Below the pieces are notes generated by a model, which was given only the letters and a program-made list of their open reading frames with translations, was not told the origin of the DNA and made no database searches. A DNA stretch of 64,000 bases, taken from the NCBI RefSeq assembly GCF_002237595.1, contig NZ_CP022529.1:2170001-2234000 (forward strand), in the 5' to 3' direction. Shown here one piece after another: positions 23,586-32,110 of this stretch. The translations under genes and the position numbers were made by a program. The DNA is from Labrenzia sp. VG12. Lineage in GTDB: Bacteria > Pseudomonadota > Alphaproteobacteria > Rhizobiales > Stappiaceae. The number at the start of each line of letters is the position of its first letter. Position 1 is the stretch's first letter.

Positions 23586-24362
23586 ATGAACAAGCACCTG
23601 ACCAAAATCAGACACTTTCTGAGACTTTGCACAGTCGGCATTTTCGTGACAACGGCAACGGGAGCGACTGCAGAAACAACCGTTCGCTTTGCACATTACG
23701 AAGCCTATCCCCCGATTACCTTTGGGAGCGGCGAAGCCGTTCAGGGCATTCTTGTCGACTCGATCAAGGCGATCTTTGAAAAGGTCGACGGCGTCTCTCC
23801 CGAGTTTCACGGTTATCCCTGGGCGCGGGCGCAGAAGCTGGTGGAAAGAGGCCAGCTGGATGCCTTTTGCACCGTCGCCACCGCCAAACGCCAGGAATAT
23901 GCCGTTTTCGGCAAGGAAAAGGTCTGGGGACCGGAACGCGTCGCCTTCTATTCATCCGGTAATCCGCGCGCCGGGGAAATTCAGGCGATTGGCGCCATGG
24001 AGGATTTCGGCAAGTTCGAGATCGTCGATTATCTCGGCAACGGCTGGGGAGAATCAAACCTCAAGGACTATTCCGTCTACAAGGTCGACAACCTCGCCAA
24101 CGTGTTCCAGCTGGTCAACAGCAACCGGTCTGATCTTCACGTCAGCCCTTATGCCATCGGGAAACACCAGCTCAATGAACTCGGTTTCGATTTGCCGGTC
24201 GTCGAACTCCCCTTTCTGGAAAACTCCTCGCGGTTTGTCATCGGCATCCGCAAGGACTTTCCAGGTGCAGAAGACCTGGTCGCCAAGCTTGACGAAGCGA
24301 TCCGGGAACTGACCGCGGAAAACCGGTTTGAACAGATCCGCGACGAGTGGCTCGCCAAATAA
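23586..24362 (+). CDS. Periplasmic solute-binding protein (family 3-like)
   Basis: 258-residue secreted protein. Signal peptide: MNKHLTKIRHFLRLCTVGIF then TATGATAE, cleaved after about residue 29. The mature part starts TTVRFAHYEAYPPITFGSGE and contains GYPWARAQKLVERGQLDAFC, typical of the amino-acid-type (SBP_bac_3) binding fold. A strong GGAGGAG site precedes the ATG. No permease or ATPase gene is adjacent, so it is an orphan binding protein serving a distant transporter or a sensor. A rho-independent terminator follows. Confidence 0.85.
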   Translation: MNKHLTKIRHFLRLCTVGIFVTTATGATAETTVRFAHYEAYPPITFGSGEAVQGILVDSIKAIFEKVDGVSPEFHGYPWARAQKLVERGQLDAFCTVATAKRQEYAVFGKEKVWGPERVAFYSSGNPRAGEIQAIGAMEDFGKFEIVDYLGNGWGESNLKDYSVYKVDNLANVFQLVNSNRSDLHVSPYAIGKHQLNELGFDLPVVELPFLENSSRFVIGIRKDFPGAEDLVAKLDEAIRELTAENRFEQIRDEWLAK

Positions 24363-24406
24363 ACATCAGCCAGCAACAAAAGAAGAAGACTGCAGCCACC
24401 TCACCT

Positions 24407-24438
24407 GAACGCCCTTTTCAAGAAAGGGCGTTCTTTTT
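24407..24438 (+). terminator. Rho-independent terminator of the solute-binding protein gene
   Basis: GAACGCCCTTT-TCAAG-AAAGGGCGTTC stem-loop followed by TTTTT, 45 bp after the stop codon. Confidence 0.92.
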
Positions 24439-24477
24439 CGCATGGAAGTATCGACAGAAAGATCGGCCGGCGCCAAT

Positions 24478-25680
24478 TCAATTGGACTGTTTCAATCGGC
24501 CGGTCATTTGGCGCAGGAACCCGAGACACTTGTCCAGTTGTTCGATCTCGATGAATTCGCCCGGCTTGTGAGCCTGGGCAATCGAGCCCGGCCCGACGAT
24601 GATGGAGGGAATTCCGCCCACCTGTTCAAACACCCCGCCTTCCGACCCATAGGAGACCTTGCCCGACCAATCGGGCATGATGTCCCGAAACAGCAGGAAG
24701 CCCATGGAATCCGTCCCGTCTCCCATCGCCGGGTAGGAGAAGATCTCCTCAAAAACGACGCCGGTTGCCGGATTGATTTCCTGCATCTCCGGAACCAGCG
24801 TCCCGGCCACTTCGGTCATCAGCTCGGCCAGCTCAGCCCTTGCATCGTGGACCGGCAGGCTGCGGATCTCGAAGGTGAAACTGCACTTCTCTGGCGTGAT
24901 GTTGGTTGCGACCCCACCCTGGATCATGGTTGCCAGCATGGTTGAATGCGGGACGGTGAAATCCGGGTCGAAGGGCCCTTCGCACCTGAACCGTTCGGCG
25001 CGCGCGGCAATCAGCGACACGATCCGGGCGGCATAGTCGACGGCGTTGACATGATCGGGGGCAAAGGATGAGTGACCGGATGTTCCATGGACGTGGCACC
25101 GCATGGCGATCTTGCCTTTCTGTCCCGTGACAAGTCTCATCTCCGTCGGCTCGCCGACGATAGCCAGAAAAGGCGGCACTGTGCGCTTGGCCAGCCAGGA
25201 GGCGATGGTCGGCGCCCCAAGACATCCGACCTCCTCATCGTGAGAAAGACAGATCCAGATTGGCCGGTTGATCCGGGCTTCGACGAACTCCGGTACCATC
25301 GCCAAAACGCAGGCAACAAACCCCTTCATGTCGCAGCTGCCTCTGCCGACGAGCCGACCGGCCGTCTCGACGAGCTCGAACGGCCGGGTCCGCCACCCCT
25401 CCTCCAGGGCCGGCACAACATCCGTGTGGCCTGACAGGACAATGCCCGGGCGGTCCTGCGGACCAATTGCGGCAACGAGATTGGCCTTTTTTCCCGTTTG
25501 ATCCGTCAGGATGGTCGCCGAGACGCCGAATGCATCCAGGTAATCGACAACAAAGTCGATCAACTCAAGGTTTGATTTGTGGCTCGTTGTGTCGAAGCTG
25601 ACGAGGTCCGACAGGATCTGCTTGGTTCTTTCAAGGGGGGACAGATTGCTGTCCAGCACGAACGACTTAGCTTTCAGCAC
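24478..25680 (-). CDS. argE: Acetylornithine deacetylase-like M20 metallopeptidase
   Basis: 400-residue M20-family zinc hydrolase, closest to ArgE acetylornithine deacetylase. Metal and catalytic residues are visible: SGHTDVVP (His85, Asp87), GRGSCDMKG (Asp118, bridging) and SHDEEVGCLG (catalytic Glu pair). It removes an N-acyl group from an amino acid. The gene is last in the TctC-TctB-TctA-ArgE operon and overlaps the TctA stop by 14 bp. A physiological substrate imported by that transporter is therefore likely, rather than the arginine biosynthesis intermediate; this is inference from position. Confidence 0.88.
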   Translation of the reverse strand: MLKAKSFVLDSNLSPLERTKQILSDLVSFDTTSHKSNLELIDFVVDYLDAFGVSATILTDQTGKKANLVAAIGPQDRPGIVLSGHTDVVPALEEGWRTRPFELVETAGRLVGRGSCDMKGFVACVLAMVPEFVEARINRPIWICLSHDEEVGCLGAPTIASWLAKRTVPPFLAIVGEPTEMRLVTGQKGKIAMRCHVHGTSGHSSFAPDHVNAVDYAARIVSLIAARAERFRCEGPFDPDFTVPHSTMLATMIQGGVATNITPEKCSFTFEIRSLPVHDARAELAELMTEVAGTLVPEMQEINPATGVVFEEIFSYPAMGDGTDSMGFLLFRDIMPDWSGKVSYGSEGGVFEQVGGIPSIIVGPGSIAQAHKPGEFIEIEQLDKCLGFLRQMTGRLKQSN

Positions 25681-27154
25681 GCTTTTGCCTCAGTTTTTGC
25701 AGCTCCCAACGCACGGTCAGGGCCAGGAAAAAGACGATCAGACAGACAAAGAGCCAGGAGATCGGCGATTGAAAGAAGATCGACAGGTCGCCTCTGGAGA
25801 TGGCCAGGGCCCGGCGCAGGTTGTCCTCGAACATCGGCCCGAGAATGAACGCGATCAGGAAGGGCGCAGCAGGTATCTCCAGGAGCATCATGACAAAGCC
25901 GACGCCGCCCATGATCAAGAGCACGGTCACGTCAAAGGTATTGCTGGATATCGCGTAGATGCCGTAGATGCACAGCATCAGCACAACCGGTCCCAGGATC
26001 ACCTGCGGGATCGCGGCAATCCTGGAGAAATACCGGACAGTCAGCTTGCCGGCGATGAACAGAAGCACCGATGAGAACATCATGCCGATGAACAGCATAT
26101 AGACTTCGTTGAGATTGTTCTGGAAGAGCAATGGACCGGGCGTCAGTCCCTGGATCATGAAGGCACCCAGCATCACACCTGTGATGACGTCACCGGGCAC
26201 ACCAAGAGCAAGCAACGGGATCATGGTGGAACCACAGCAGCCGTTGTTGGCCGATTCAGATGCCGCGATACCCTCCAGCTCTCCCTTGCCGAAATTGTCC
26301 CGGTTCGGCGAAGACCGGCGGGCTTCACCGTAAGAGAAGAAGGCCGCCGCTGACGGGCCGATCCCGGGAATGGCCCCCAGCACAACACCGATAAAGCTGC
26401 CGCGGATGATCGACTTGAAGACGCGCCGGACTTCGGCCAGGGTCAGGTGATTGTCGCCCAGCTTCATGGCCATGCCCTGCTGCCCGTCCCGAAACACGAT
26501 CAGTCGGATCAGCTCAGGCAGCGCAAACAGGCCGATCAGAACCGGCGCAATCGACAATCCGCCTTTCATGTCCTCCGTCATGGCAAAGCGGAAGGATCCG
26601 TAGATGTCTTCACCGACCGTTGCCAGCAGAAGCCCGAGGCATGCGGAAATGATGCCCATCAGCAGAGAATTTCCGGATATCGAGGCCACCATGCACAGCG
26701 CAAACGCCATCAGCATGAAATACTCCGCCGGGCCGACACGCAGGGCCAGCAGGGCAAGCGGTGCGGCCAGAAAGATCAGCGAGATGTTGGAGATGAAGTC
26801 GCCGATACAGGAGGACACAAGCGCCATGTTGAGCGCTTTTCCAGCCTTGCCCTGTTGAGCGAGCGGCCAGCCGTCAAGGATCGTACAGGCGGCAGAGGCC
26901 GTTCCGGGTGTCTTGATCAGGATCGCCGATATGGAGGCGCCATAGGTGCTGCCCTTGTAAAGGGCAACCAGGAGAAGGATGCTCGTCACCGGTTGCATGT
27001 AAAAGGTGAAGGGCAGAGCGAGCGTCACCGCCATTGTTCCGGTCATGCCCGGAATGGCGCCGATGACCACGCCGGCCAGGATCCCCGCACACATTGCAAG
27101 CACATTTGCAAACGTGGCGACGGAACTCACGGCGATTAGAATGTCATTCCACAT
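25667..27154 (-). CDS. tctA: TTT transporter large permease TctA
   Basis: 495-residue large membrane subunit of a tripartite tricarboxylate transporter. Diagnostic motifs: GVVIGAIPGMTGTMAVTLALPF near the N-terminus and GVVLGAIPGIGPSAAAFFSYGEA in the middle, the two inverted GxxPG repeats of TctA, plus ESANNGCCGSTMIPLLALGVPGD. About twelve membrane segments. It transports a carboxylate delivered by TctC, driven by ion gradients. Third gene of the operon; 124 bp separate it from TctB. Confidence 0.93.
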   Translation of the reverse strand: MWNDILIAVSSVATFANVLAMCAGILAGVVIGAIPGMTGTMAVTLALPFTFYMQPVTSILLLVALYKGSTYGASISAILIKTPGTASAACTILDGWPLAQQGKAGKALNMALVSSCIGDFISNISLIFLAAPLALLALRVGPAEYFMLMAFALCMVASISGNSLLMGIISACLGLLLATVGEDIYGSFRFAMTEDMKGGLSIAPVLIGLFALPELIRLIVFRDGQQGMAMKLGDNHLTLAEVRRVFKSIIRGSFIGVVLGAIPGIGPSAAAFFSYGEARRSSPNRDNFGKGELEGIAASESANNGCCGSTMIPLLALGVPGDVITGVMLGAFMIQGLTPGPLLFQNNLNEVYMLFIGMMFSSVLLFIAGKLTVRYFSRIAAIPQVILGPVVLMLCIYGIYAISSNTFDVTVLLIMGGVGFVMMLLEIPAAPFLIAFILGPMFEDNLRRALAISRGDLSIFFQSPISWLFVCLIVFFLALTVRWELQKLRQKRAES

Positions 27155-27278
27155 GGGTCTGTCTTCCGTGGTTGATGAGGCACGGGTGTCCCGCGCTCGG
27201 CCGAACGCAAGAAACCTGATCCAAGGCTTTGTGTTTTTGACTTTGGTTTTTCCGGCCTTGCCGGCTGCCAGCCCTTGC

Positions 27279-27788
27279 CTAACGCAGGGCCGGCAGCACG
27301 TCCCAGCTGCCCGCCGGGAACGGCGTGTACATCACGTTCGCAAAAAACAGCTGCAAAAGGACCGGAAGCATCAGGGCCAGCAGGGTTGCCAGGAGCCGGT
27401 ACCTGAAGCCACCTGTCAGGGAAAAGGTTGCCAGGGCCAGAAGAATGGCACTTCCCAGAAATCCCAGACGCGGCAGCATCCAGGCAAACCCGGCAAAGAC
27501 CGCCGCCACCAGTGCGAGCCGCAGCAGGGTCTCGGCGCGCAACTGCAATTGCCACGGCACGGGTTCGGTCTTCCCGGTCGCCTGGCGGCTTTCCATCACG
27601 GCCGTCGCGATAGAAAAAAGGCCGATACCCATACCAAGCAGGGAGACAACACGCGGCCACATGTCCGGCGGCGGCGCAAAGCCCGGAATGAAGGAAGGTC
27701 TGGGCACATGGACAGGGATCAGCACGAAGTGAACCAGGCCGAAGAAAAGCGTAATCAAAACGCCTCTGATGACATACTTGTTGATCAT
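27279..27788 (-). CDS. tctB: TTT transporter small permease TctB
   Basis: 169-residue small membrane subunit with four predicted helices (for example YVIRGVLITLFFGLVHFVLI at residues 4-23 and LATFSLTGGFRYRLLATLLALM near 125). Poorly conserved family; the assignment rests on topology, size and position between TctC and TctA. Confidence 0.85.
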   Translation of the reverse strand: MINKYVIRGVLITLFFGLVHFVLIPVHVPRPSFIPGFAPPPDMWPRVVSLLGMGIGLFSIATAVMESRQATGKTEPVPWQLQLRAETLLRLALVAAVFAGFAWMLPRLGFLGSAILLALATFSLTGGFRYRLLATLLALMLPVLLQLFFANVMYTPFPAGSWDVLPALR

Positions 27789-27814
27789 GCCGAGACCTCC
27801 CTTTGCGCGTCGGA

Positions 27815-28789
27815 TTACTTCACGTAGCCAAAGTCTTTGGCCATGCCGTTGAAGAGTTCATATTGCGACTTGGCAAAGGCGGCCATGTCGCCCGTGCCGG
27901 CTGTCGAGATCGAGCCTCGACGGCTCGCCAGAGTGAGCCAGTCCGGATCGTCACCGACCTGCTTCAAGACCGTTGCCCACTGTTTGACCACGTCTTCTGG
28001 AAGCCCCTTCGGGCCATAAAGCGCGCTCCAGCCGGAAATCTGACCGGCCTTTTCGAAACCCAGTTCCGAGGCCGTCGGCACGTCCGGCAATTTCTCCATG
28101 CGCGCTGGGGCATAGACCATGAGCGGGCGCATCTTGCCGGCCTCGATATGGGGCATCAGTGAGCCCGCTGCGACCGCCAGAAAATCGACATGCCCGCCGA
28201 GCAGCGCCGTCGCAAGCGCACTGCCGCCCTTGTAGGGGACCAGGGTTGCCGCTTGCAGCGGGTCCAGCCCATTGTCCGACAGCAGCGCCTGAACGGTAAA
28301 ACCGTCGATCGAAGTTGCCCCTGACGCCCCATACGTGAGCGGTGAAGCGCCGGATTTCAGCGCTCCGATCAGGTCCTCCATGGTCTGATACGGCGAGGTT
28401 TCGGACACAGCCAGGATCATCGGAGTTGCCTCCAGCGACCCAAGGAACGTGTAATCATCCCAACCAACCGGTGCGCTTTCCTGAACGGCCGGGTAGAATG
28501 CCATGCCGACCCGGGCAAGAAGCAGGGTGTAACCGTCCGGGGCACTCTGCGACACGTACCTGGCACCGTTCATGCCGCCATTGCCGGTCTTGTTGATGAC
28601 CACGACCGGCTGATCGCCGAGATAGTCGCCTGCAACATCGGCCAGCGAACGGGCAGCCAGGTCGGACGCGCCACCGGCACCATAGGGCGCAACCACGGTC
28701 ACGGCCTTTTCCGGATAATCGGCTTCAGCCACACCTGTAGCGATGGCGAGCGCGCAGCCCGCCAGGAGGCTTTTCAGAATTTTTGACAT
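27815..28789 (-). CDS. tctC: TTT transporter periplasmic binding protein TctC
   Basis: 324-residue Bug/TctC-family binding protein. Signal peptide MSKILKSLLAGCALAIATGV. The family motif DYPEKAVTVVAPYGAGGASD marks the mature start, followed by GNGGMNGARYV. It binds the carboxylate ligand and hands it to TctAB. First gene of the operon, divergent from a LysR-type regulator. Confidence 0.93.
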   Translation of the reverse strand: MSKILKSLLAGCALAIATGVAEADYPEKAVTVVAPYGAGGASDLAARSLADVAGDYLGDQPVVVINKTGNGGMNGARYVSQSAPDGYTLLLARVGMAFYPAVQESAPVGWDDYTFLGSLEATPMILAVSETSPYQTMEDLIGALKSGASPLTYGASGATSIDGFTVQALLSDNGLDPLQAATLVPYKGGSALATALLGGHVDFLAVAAGSLMPHIEAGKMRPLMVYAPARMEKLPDVPTASELGFEKAGQISGWSALYGPKGLPEDVVKQWATVLKQVGDDPDWLTLASRRGSISTAGTGDMAAFAKSQYELFNGMAKDFGYVK

Positions 28790-28860
28790 TTTGTCCTCTT
28801 TGAGAAGGTCACTTGTTGTTGCACCGGAAGTCCGGTGCCGCGTGTCTTCAACGCACGCAC

Positions 28861-28930
28861 ATCTTTATTGCACAGTATGCTTTACAATGCAAATTTATTG
28901 CTTTAGTATTACTTTTATGCATACTGGTTA
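28861..28930. promoter_or_regulatory. Divergent tctC / lysR control region
   Basis: An AT-rich block within the 154-bp divergent intergenic region. It contains an 8-bp inverted repeat, CAGTATGC (28873-28880) and GCATACTG (28919-28926), and between them the interrupted palindrome GCAA-N5-TTGC. LysR-type regulators bind such dyads in the space between their own gene and the divergent target, so this is the likely control site for both. Confidence 0.5.
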
Positions 28931-28943
28931 TTGAGGTGAATAC

Positions 28944-29852
28944 ATGAACTTGCGGCAACTCGAGGCCTTCGATGCCTTCATGACAACGGGCTCAACCACC
29001 CGGGCTTCTGCGGAATTGAAGGTCAGCCAACCCATGGTCAGCCGCCTGCTCGGGCAACTTGAGGAGAATGTCGGCTTCCCGCTGTTTCTGAGGAAACGGA
29101 ATCAGCTGGCACCGACCCCGGAAGCAGTCCTGTTCCACGCCAAGGTGTCCCGGTCGCTGGCTGCTTTCCAGGATCTCGATCGCGAGGCACGTGCCATATC
29201 CAACCGGCAGGTTGGACGGATCATCGTGGCATCGCAGCCGGTTTACCTCGATACGTTTCTGCTGGATGTGGTCGCCAGTTACAAACAGACACATCCGGAT
29301 GTGGCCATCAAGATCATTGATGCGGGCCTGGAAGACCTGTTGCGGATGTTCCATGACGGCAGCTGCGACCTGGGTGTTGGCATCACGCTCGACGCCAGCC
29401 CCTATGGCGCCAGCCTGCTGCCCCTTGGCACGTGTGCAGCGTTGTGCCTGGTGCCCCGCGGGCACAGGTTGGCAACAGCAAAAAGCGTCAATTTGGAAGA
29501 CATCAGCAAGGAGGTATTTGTGGAGCTATCGATTGGCAGCCCGCTTCGCACGCGCGTCGACTACATGATGCAAAACTCCGGAGGTCAGCGCAAAATCGCG
29601 GCCGAAGCCCGCACGAACAGGGCTGTTCACGGCCTGGTGCGCCGCGGCGTCGGCATTGCCATCGTCGACCCGCTGACCAGCCTGTTGACCGTCGGAGACG
29701 ATGTTGTCGCGCTGCCAATCGAGCCGAAAATCGAGTGGGAAATGGCCGTATTTCAACATGACGACCGCCCATTGAGCCGGATTGAGACAGCCTTTGTCGA
29801 CACCATCCGAACGGAGATCGCAAAACTGCAGGAAAAGGGCGTCCTCTCCTAG
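28944..29852 (+). CDS. LysR-family transcriptional regulator
   Basis: 302-residue LysR-type regulator. The N-terminal winged helix reads MNLRQLEAFDAFMTTGSTTR and is followed by SQPMVSRLLGQLEENVGFPLF; the C-terminal part is the periplasmic-binding-like effector domain (VGRIIVASQPVYLDTFLLDVV onward). It is divergent from tctC and is probably its activator, responding to the transported acyl compound. Confidence 0.92.
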   Translation: MNLRQLEAFDAFMTTGSTTRASAELKVSQPMVSRLLGQLEENVGFPLFLRKRNQLAPTPEAVLFHAKVSRSLAAFQDLDREARAISNRQVGRIIVASQPVYLDTFLLDVVASYKQTHPDVAIKIIDAGLEDLLRMFHDGSCDLGVGITLDASPYGASLLPLGTCAALCLVPRGHRLATAKSVNLEDISKEVFVELSIGSPLRTRVDYMMQNSGGQRKIAAEARTNRAVHGLVRRGVGIAIVDPLTSLLTVGDDVVALPIEPKIEWEMAVFQHDDRPLSRIETAFVDTIRTEIAKLQEKGVLS

Positions 29853-29870
29853 CCTCTGCCGCCAATCACC

Positions 29871-30404
29871 TCAATCGCTCACCCCGTCGAGATCACCGGC
29901 CAGGTTCTCCCGGATCTTTCTGGTGACCGAAAGGAATGCGGAGATTTCGTCGGCCGTAAGACCGTCCAGCATCTGCTGTTCGACCTGCTTCAGCTTGGGC
30001 CCAAGGTCCTCATAGACGGCCCTGCCCTCGTCGGACAGTTTCAAGAGAAAGCTGCGGCCATCGGCCTCGTTGCTCTCGCGCACCAGGAACCCACGCTCCT
30101 CCATCCGCTTGACGGCACGGCTGACCACAACCTTGTCCATGCTGGAGCGCGCAACGATCTCCGTTGCCTGCAGCCCATCGGAGGAAGAGCCGAGGATCGC
30201 CATGGTGCGCCACTCCGCCGGCATCATGCCGTAATCGCGTTGATAGACCGCTGACAGGGCGCGGGTGACGTCTGAGTAAAACACGCGCACCTGGTAGGGA
30301 AAGAACGTCTCCAGCTCAAACGCAGATACCGGACCAGCTTCAGTTTCCGCAAGGAAGTCAATGGTTTCTGGCGTAGTTTTGTCCGCTTCGGTCAACTTGT
30401 TCAT
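29871..30404 (-). CDS. MarR-family transcriptional regulator
   Basis: 177-residue winged-helix regulator with an N-terminal extension of about 35 residues. Signature: TEIVARSSMDKVVVSRAVKRMEERGFLVRESNEADGRSFLLKLSDEG, the recognition helix and wing. It is divergent from the TRAP transporter genes, and the 17-bp direct repeats in the shared promoter region are the likely operators, so it probably represses the transporter until its ligand appears. Confidence 0.92.
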   Translation of the reverse strand: MNKLTEADKTTPETIDFLAETEAGPVSAFELETFFPYQVRVFYSDVTRALSAVYQRDYGMMPAEWRTMAILGSSSDGLQATEIVARSSMDKVVVSRAVKRMEERGFLVRESNEADGRSFLLKLSDEGRAVYEDLGPKLKQVEQQMLDGLTADEISAFLSVTRKIRENLAGDLDGVSD

Positions 30405-30456
30405 CCGTCTTCCACGTTATCCGTTCGGCGTAATCATGCGATTTTCGATTGACTTA

Positions 30457-30493
30457 GTTTCACATGTAACTATTTTGTTTCATATGTAACTAT
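30457..30493. promoter_or_regulatory. Tandem operator-like repeats between marR and dctP genes
   Basis: Two 17-bp direct repeats, GTTTCACATGTAACTAT (30457-30473) and GTTTCATATGTAACTAT (30477-30493), differ at one base and repeat with a 20-bp period, about two helical turns. Each is itself dyad-symmetric around an (A)CATGT or ATATGT core with AGTT/AACT flanks in the first copy. This fits cooperative binding of MarR dimers. Confidence 0.65.
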
Positions 30494-30565
30494 GTTTGGC
30501 GCCGCGTTTCAAGTCCGGATGATACCGGCAAGAACGGCCATCATGAAAGGTGGGAGGAGAGACCC

Positions 30566-31594
30566 TTGAAACAGTTGAAGTGCATTTCCATTCTGGCCGG
30601 CGTTGCCGCCACCGCGCTGACGGGCCTTGTCGCAACGGCCAGCGCCGACGAACTGGTGCTGTCATCCTGGCTGCCGCCGAAGCACCCGATCGTCACCGGC
30701 GTCATCCAGCCCTGGGCGGATCAGGTCGCCGAGGCCACGGAAGGCCGCGTAACGGTGCGCATCCTGCCAAAACCGGTCGGCTCGCCGCCGGAGCATTTTG
30801 ACCTTGCCGCCGAAGGCATCGTCGACATCACCTACGGCCTGCATTCCTTCACCAAGGACGACCGGTTCCTGCGCTCGCGCATCGGCCAGTTCTCCTTCAT
30901 CGCCGACACGGCAACCGAAGGCTCCAGGGCCTACTGGGACGTCTATGCCGGCACCATGGACGCGCAAGCCGAGCACCAGGGCACCAAGCTCCTGGGCCTT
31001 TGGGTGCATGGGCCGGGCATGTTCCACAACAACCAGCGCAAGATCGAGACCCCGGAAGACTTCTCCGGCCTGAAGGTGCGCACGCCGGGTGGTTACATCG
31101 CAGGCCTGGCTCAGGAACTCGACATCATCACCCAGTTCATGGGGCCGGGTGAAGTTTACGAAAAGCTCTCCCGCGGCGTGATTGACGGTGTCACCTTCCC
31201 GATGGAAGCCCTGCAGGCCTTCAATCTGACCGACCATGTCAAATACTCCATGCGTGTCCCGGGCGGCATCTACAACACCTCCTGGTTCATGGTCATGAAC
31301 GAGGACATCTGGGACGGCATCTCCGCTGAAGACCAGGCCGCCATCGAAAAGGTTTCCGGTGCAGCGCTGGCCGAACTGGCAGGCTCGGTGTGGGACGGTG
31401 CCGACACGCGCGGCGCGGCCTATATCGCCGACAAGGACATCGAGGTTTACGATGCCCCTGCCCCGGTCCTGGCGGCCCTGAAGGAGCTGGCCACCAAACA
31501 CGAAGCCACCTGGGCCGATGCGGTCCAGAAAACCGGCTTTGACGGCACGGCGGCCCTTGCCGAATTCCGCGGCAAGACCGGCATCAATCCCTGA
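30566..31594 (+). CDS. dctP: TRAP transporter substrate-binding protein DctP
   Basis: 342-residue periplasmic protein. Signal peptide ends near ATASADE (residue about 30). The mature start LVLSSWLPPKHPIVTGVIQPWADQV and the later SGLKVRTPGGYIAG and SRGVIDGVTFPMEAL are hallmarks of the DctP family, including the Arg of the carboxylate-binding RTP motif. It binds an organic acid and delivers it to DctQM. First gene of a three-gene operon; 2 bp separate it from dctQ. Confidence 0.93.
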   Translation: MKQLKCISILAGVAATALTGLVATASADELVLSSWLPPKHPIVTGVIQPWADQVAEATEGRVTVRILPKPVGSPPEHFDLAAEGIVDITYGLHSFTKDDRFLRSRIGQFSFIADTATEGSRAYWDVYAGTMDAQAEHQGTKLLGLWVHGPGMFHNNQRKIETPEDFSGLKVRTPGGYIAGLAQELDIITQFMGPGEVYEKLSRGVIDGVTFPMEALQAFNLTDHVKYSMRVPGGIYNTSWFMVMNEDIWDGISAEDQAAIEKVSGAALAELAGSVWDGADTRGAAYIADKDIEVYDAPAPVLAALKELATKHEATWADAVQKTGFDGTAALAEFRGKTGINP

Positions 31595-31596
31595 TC

Positions 31597-32106
31597 ATGC
31601 TGCCGCGACCCAACGATAAGGCTCCGGGCCGGATTGCAAAGATCCGGCGCGGAGCGAGTTTCCTGCTCGGCCTGGCCTGTTTACTGGTCCTGGCCGGCCT
31701 GATCGCACTCACCTGTGTCGACGTCGTTGCCCGCTATGCCTTCAACAGTCCGGTCACCGGTGCTTACGAGCTCACCGAAATCCTGCTGGCCACACTGATC
31801 TTCCTGGCCCTGCCGCTGACAACAGCCGCAGGTGAACATATCGAGGTGGAACTGCTGGACGGTGTCAAAAGCAGCTTCCTGAAGCAGCTCGGAACGCTCG
31901 CCGCCGCCTTGTGCACCATCGGTGTCTTTGCCCTGATTGCCATGGAACTGCTCGAACATGCCGACAAGCTGCAACGCCGCGGCCGCGTGACGGATTCGCT
32001 GGAAATTCCGCTCTTCTATGTCGGCTGGCTTGGCGCTGCTTCCTTCGCCCTGTCGGCGCTGGCAGCCCTTTACTTCTTCACCAAACGTTTCCGGGAAAAG
32101 GCCTGA
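31597..32106 (+). CDS. dctQ: TRAP transporter small permease DctQ
   Basis: 169-residue small membrane subunit with four helices: about residues 22-42 (LLGLACLLVLAGLIALTCVDV), 58-76 (LTEILLATLIFLALPLTTA), 95-117 and 140-160. The VDVVARYAFNSPVTGAYELTE motif is typical of DctQ. It bridges the binding protein and the large permease. Confidence 0.92.
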   Translation: MLPRPNDKAPGRIAKIRRGASFLLGLACLLVLAGLIALTCVDVVARYAFNSPVTGAYELTEILLATLIFLALPLTTAAGEHIEVELLDGVKSSFLKQLGTLAAALCTIGVFALIAMELLEHADKLQRRGRVTDSLEIPLFYVGWLGAASFALSALAALYFFTKRFREKA

Positions 32107-32110
32107 GCCC

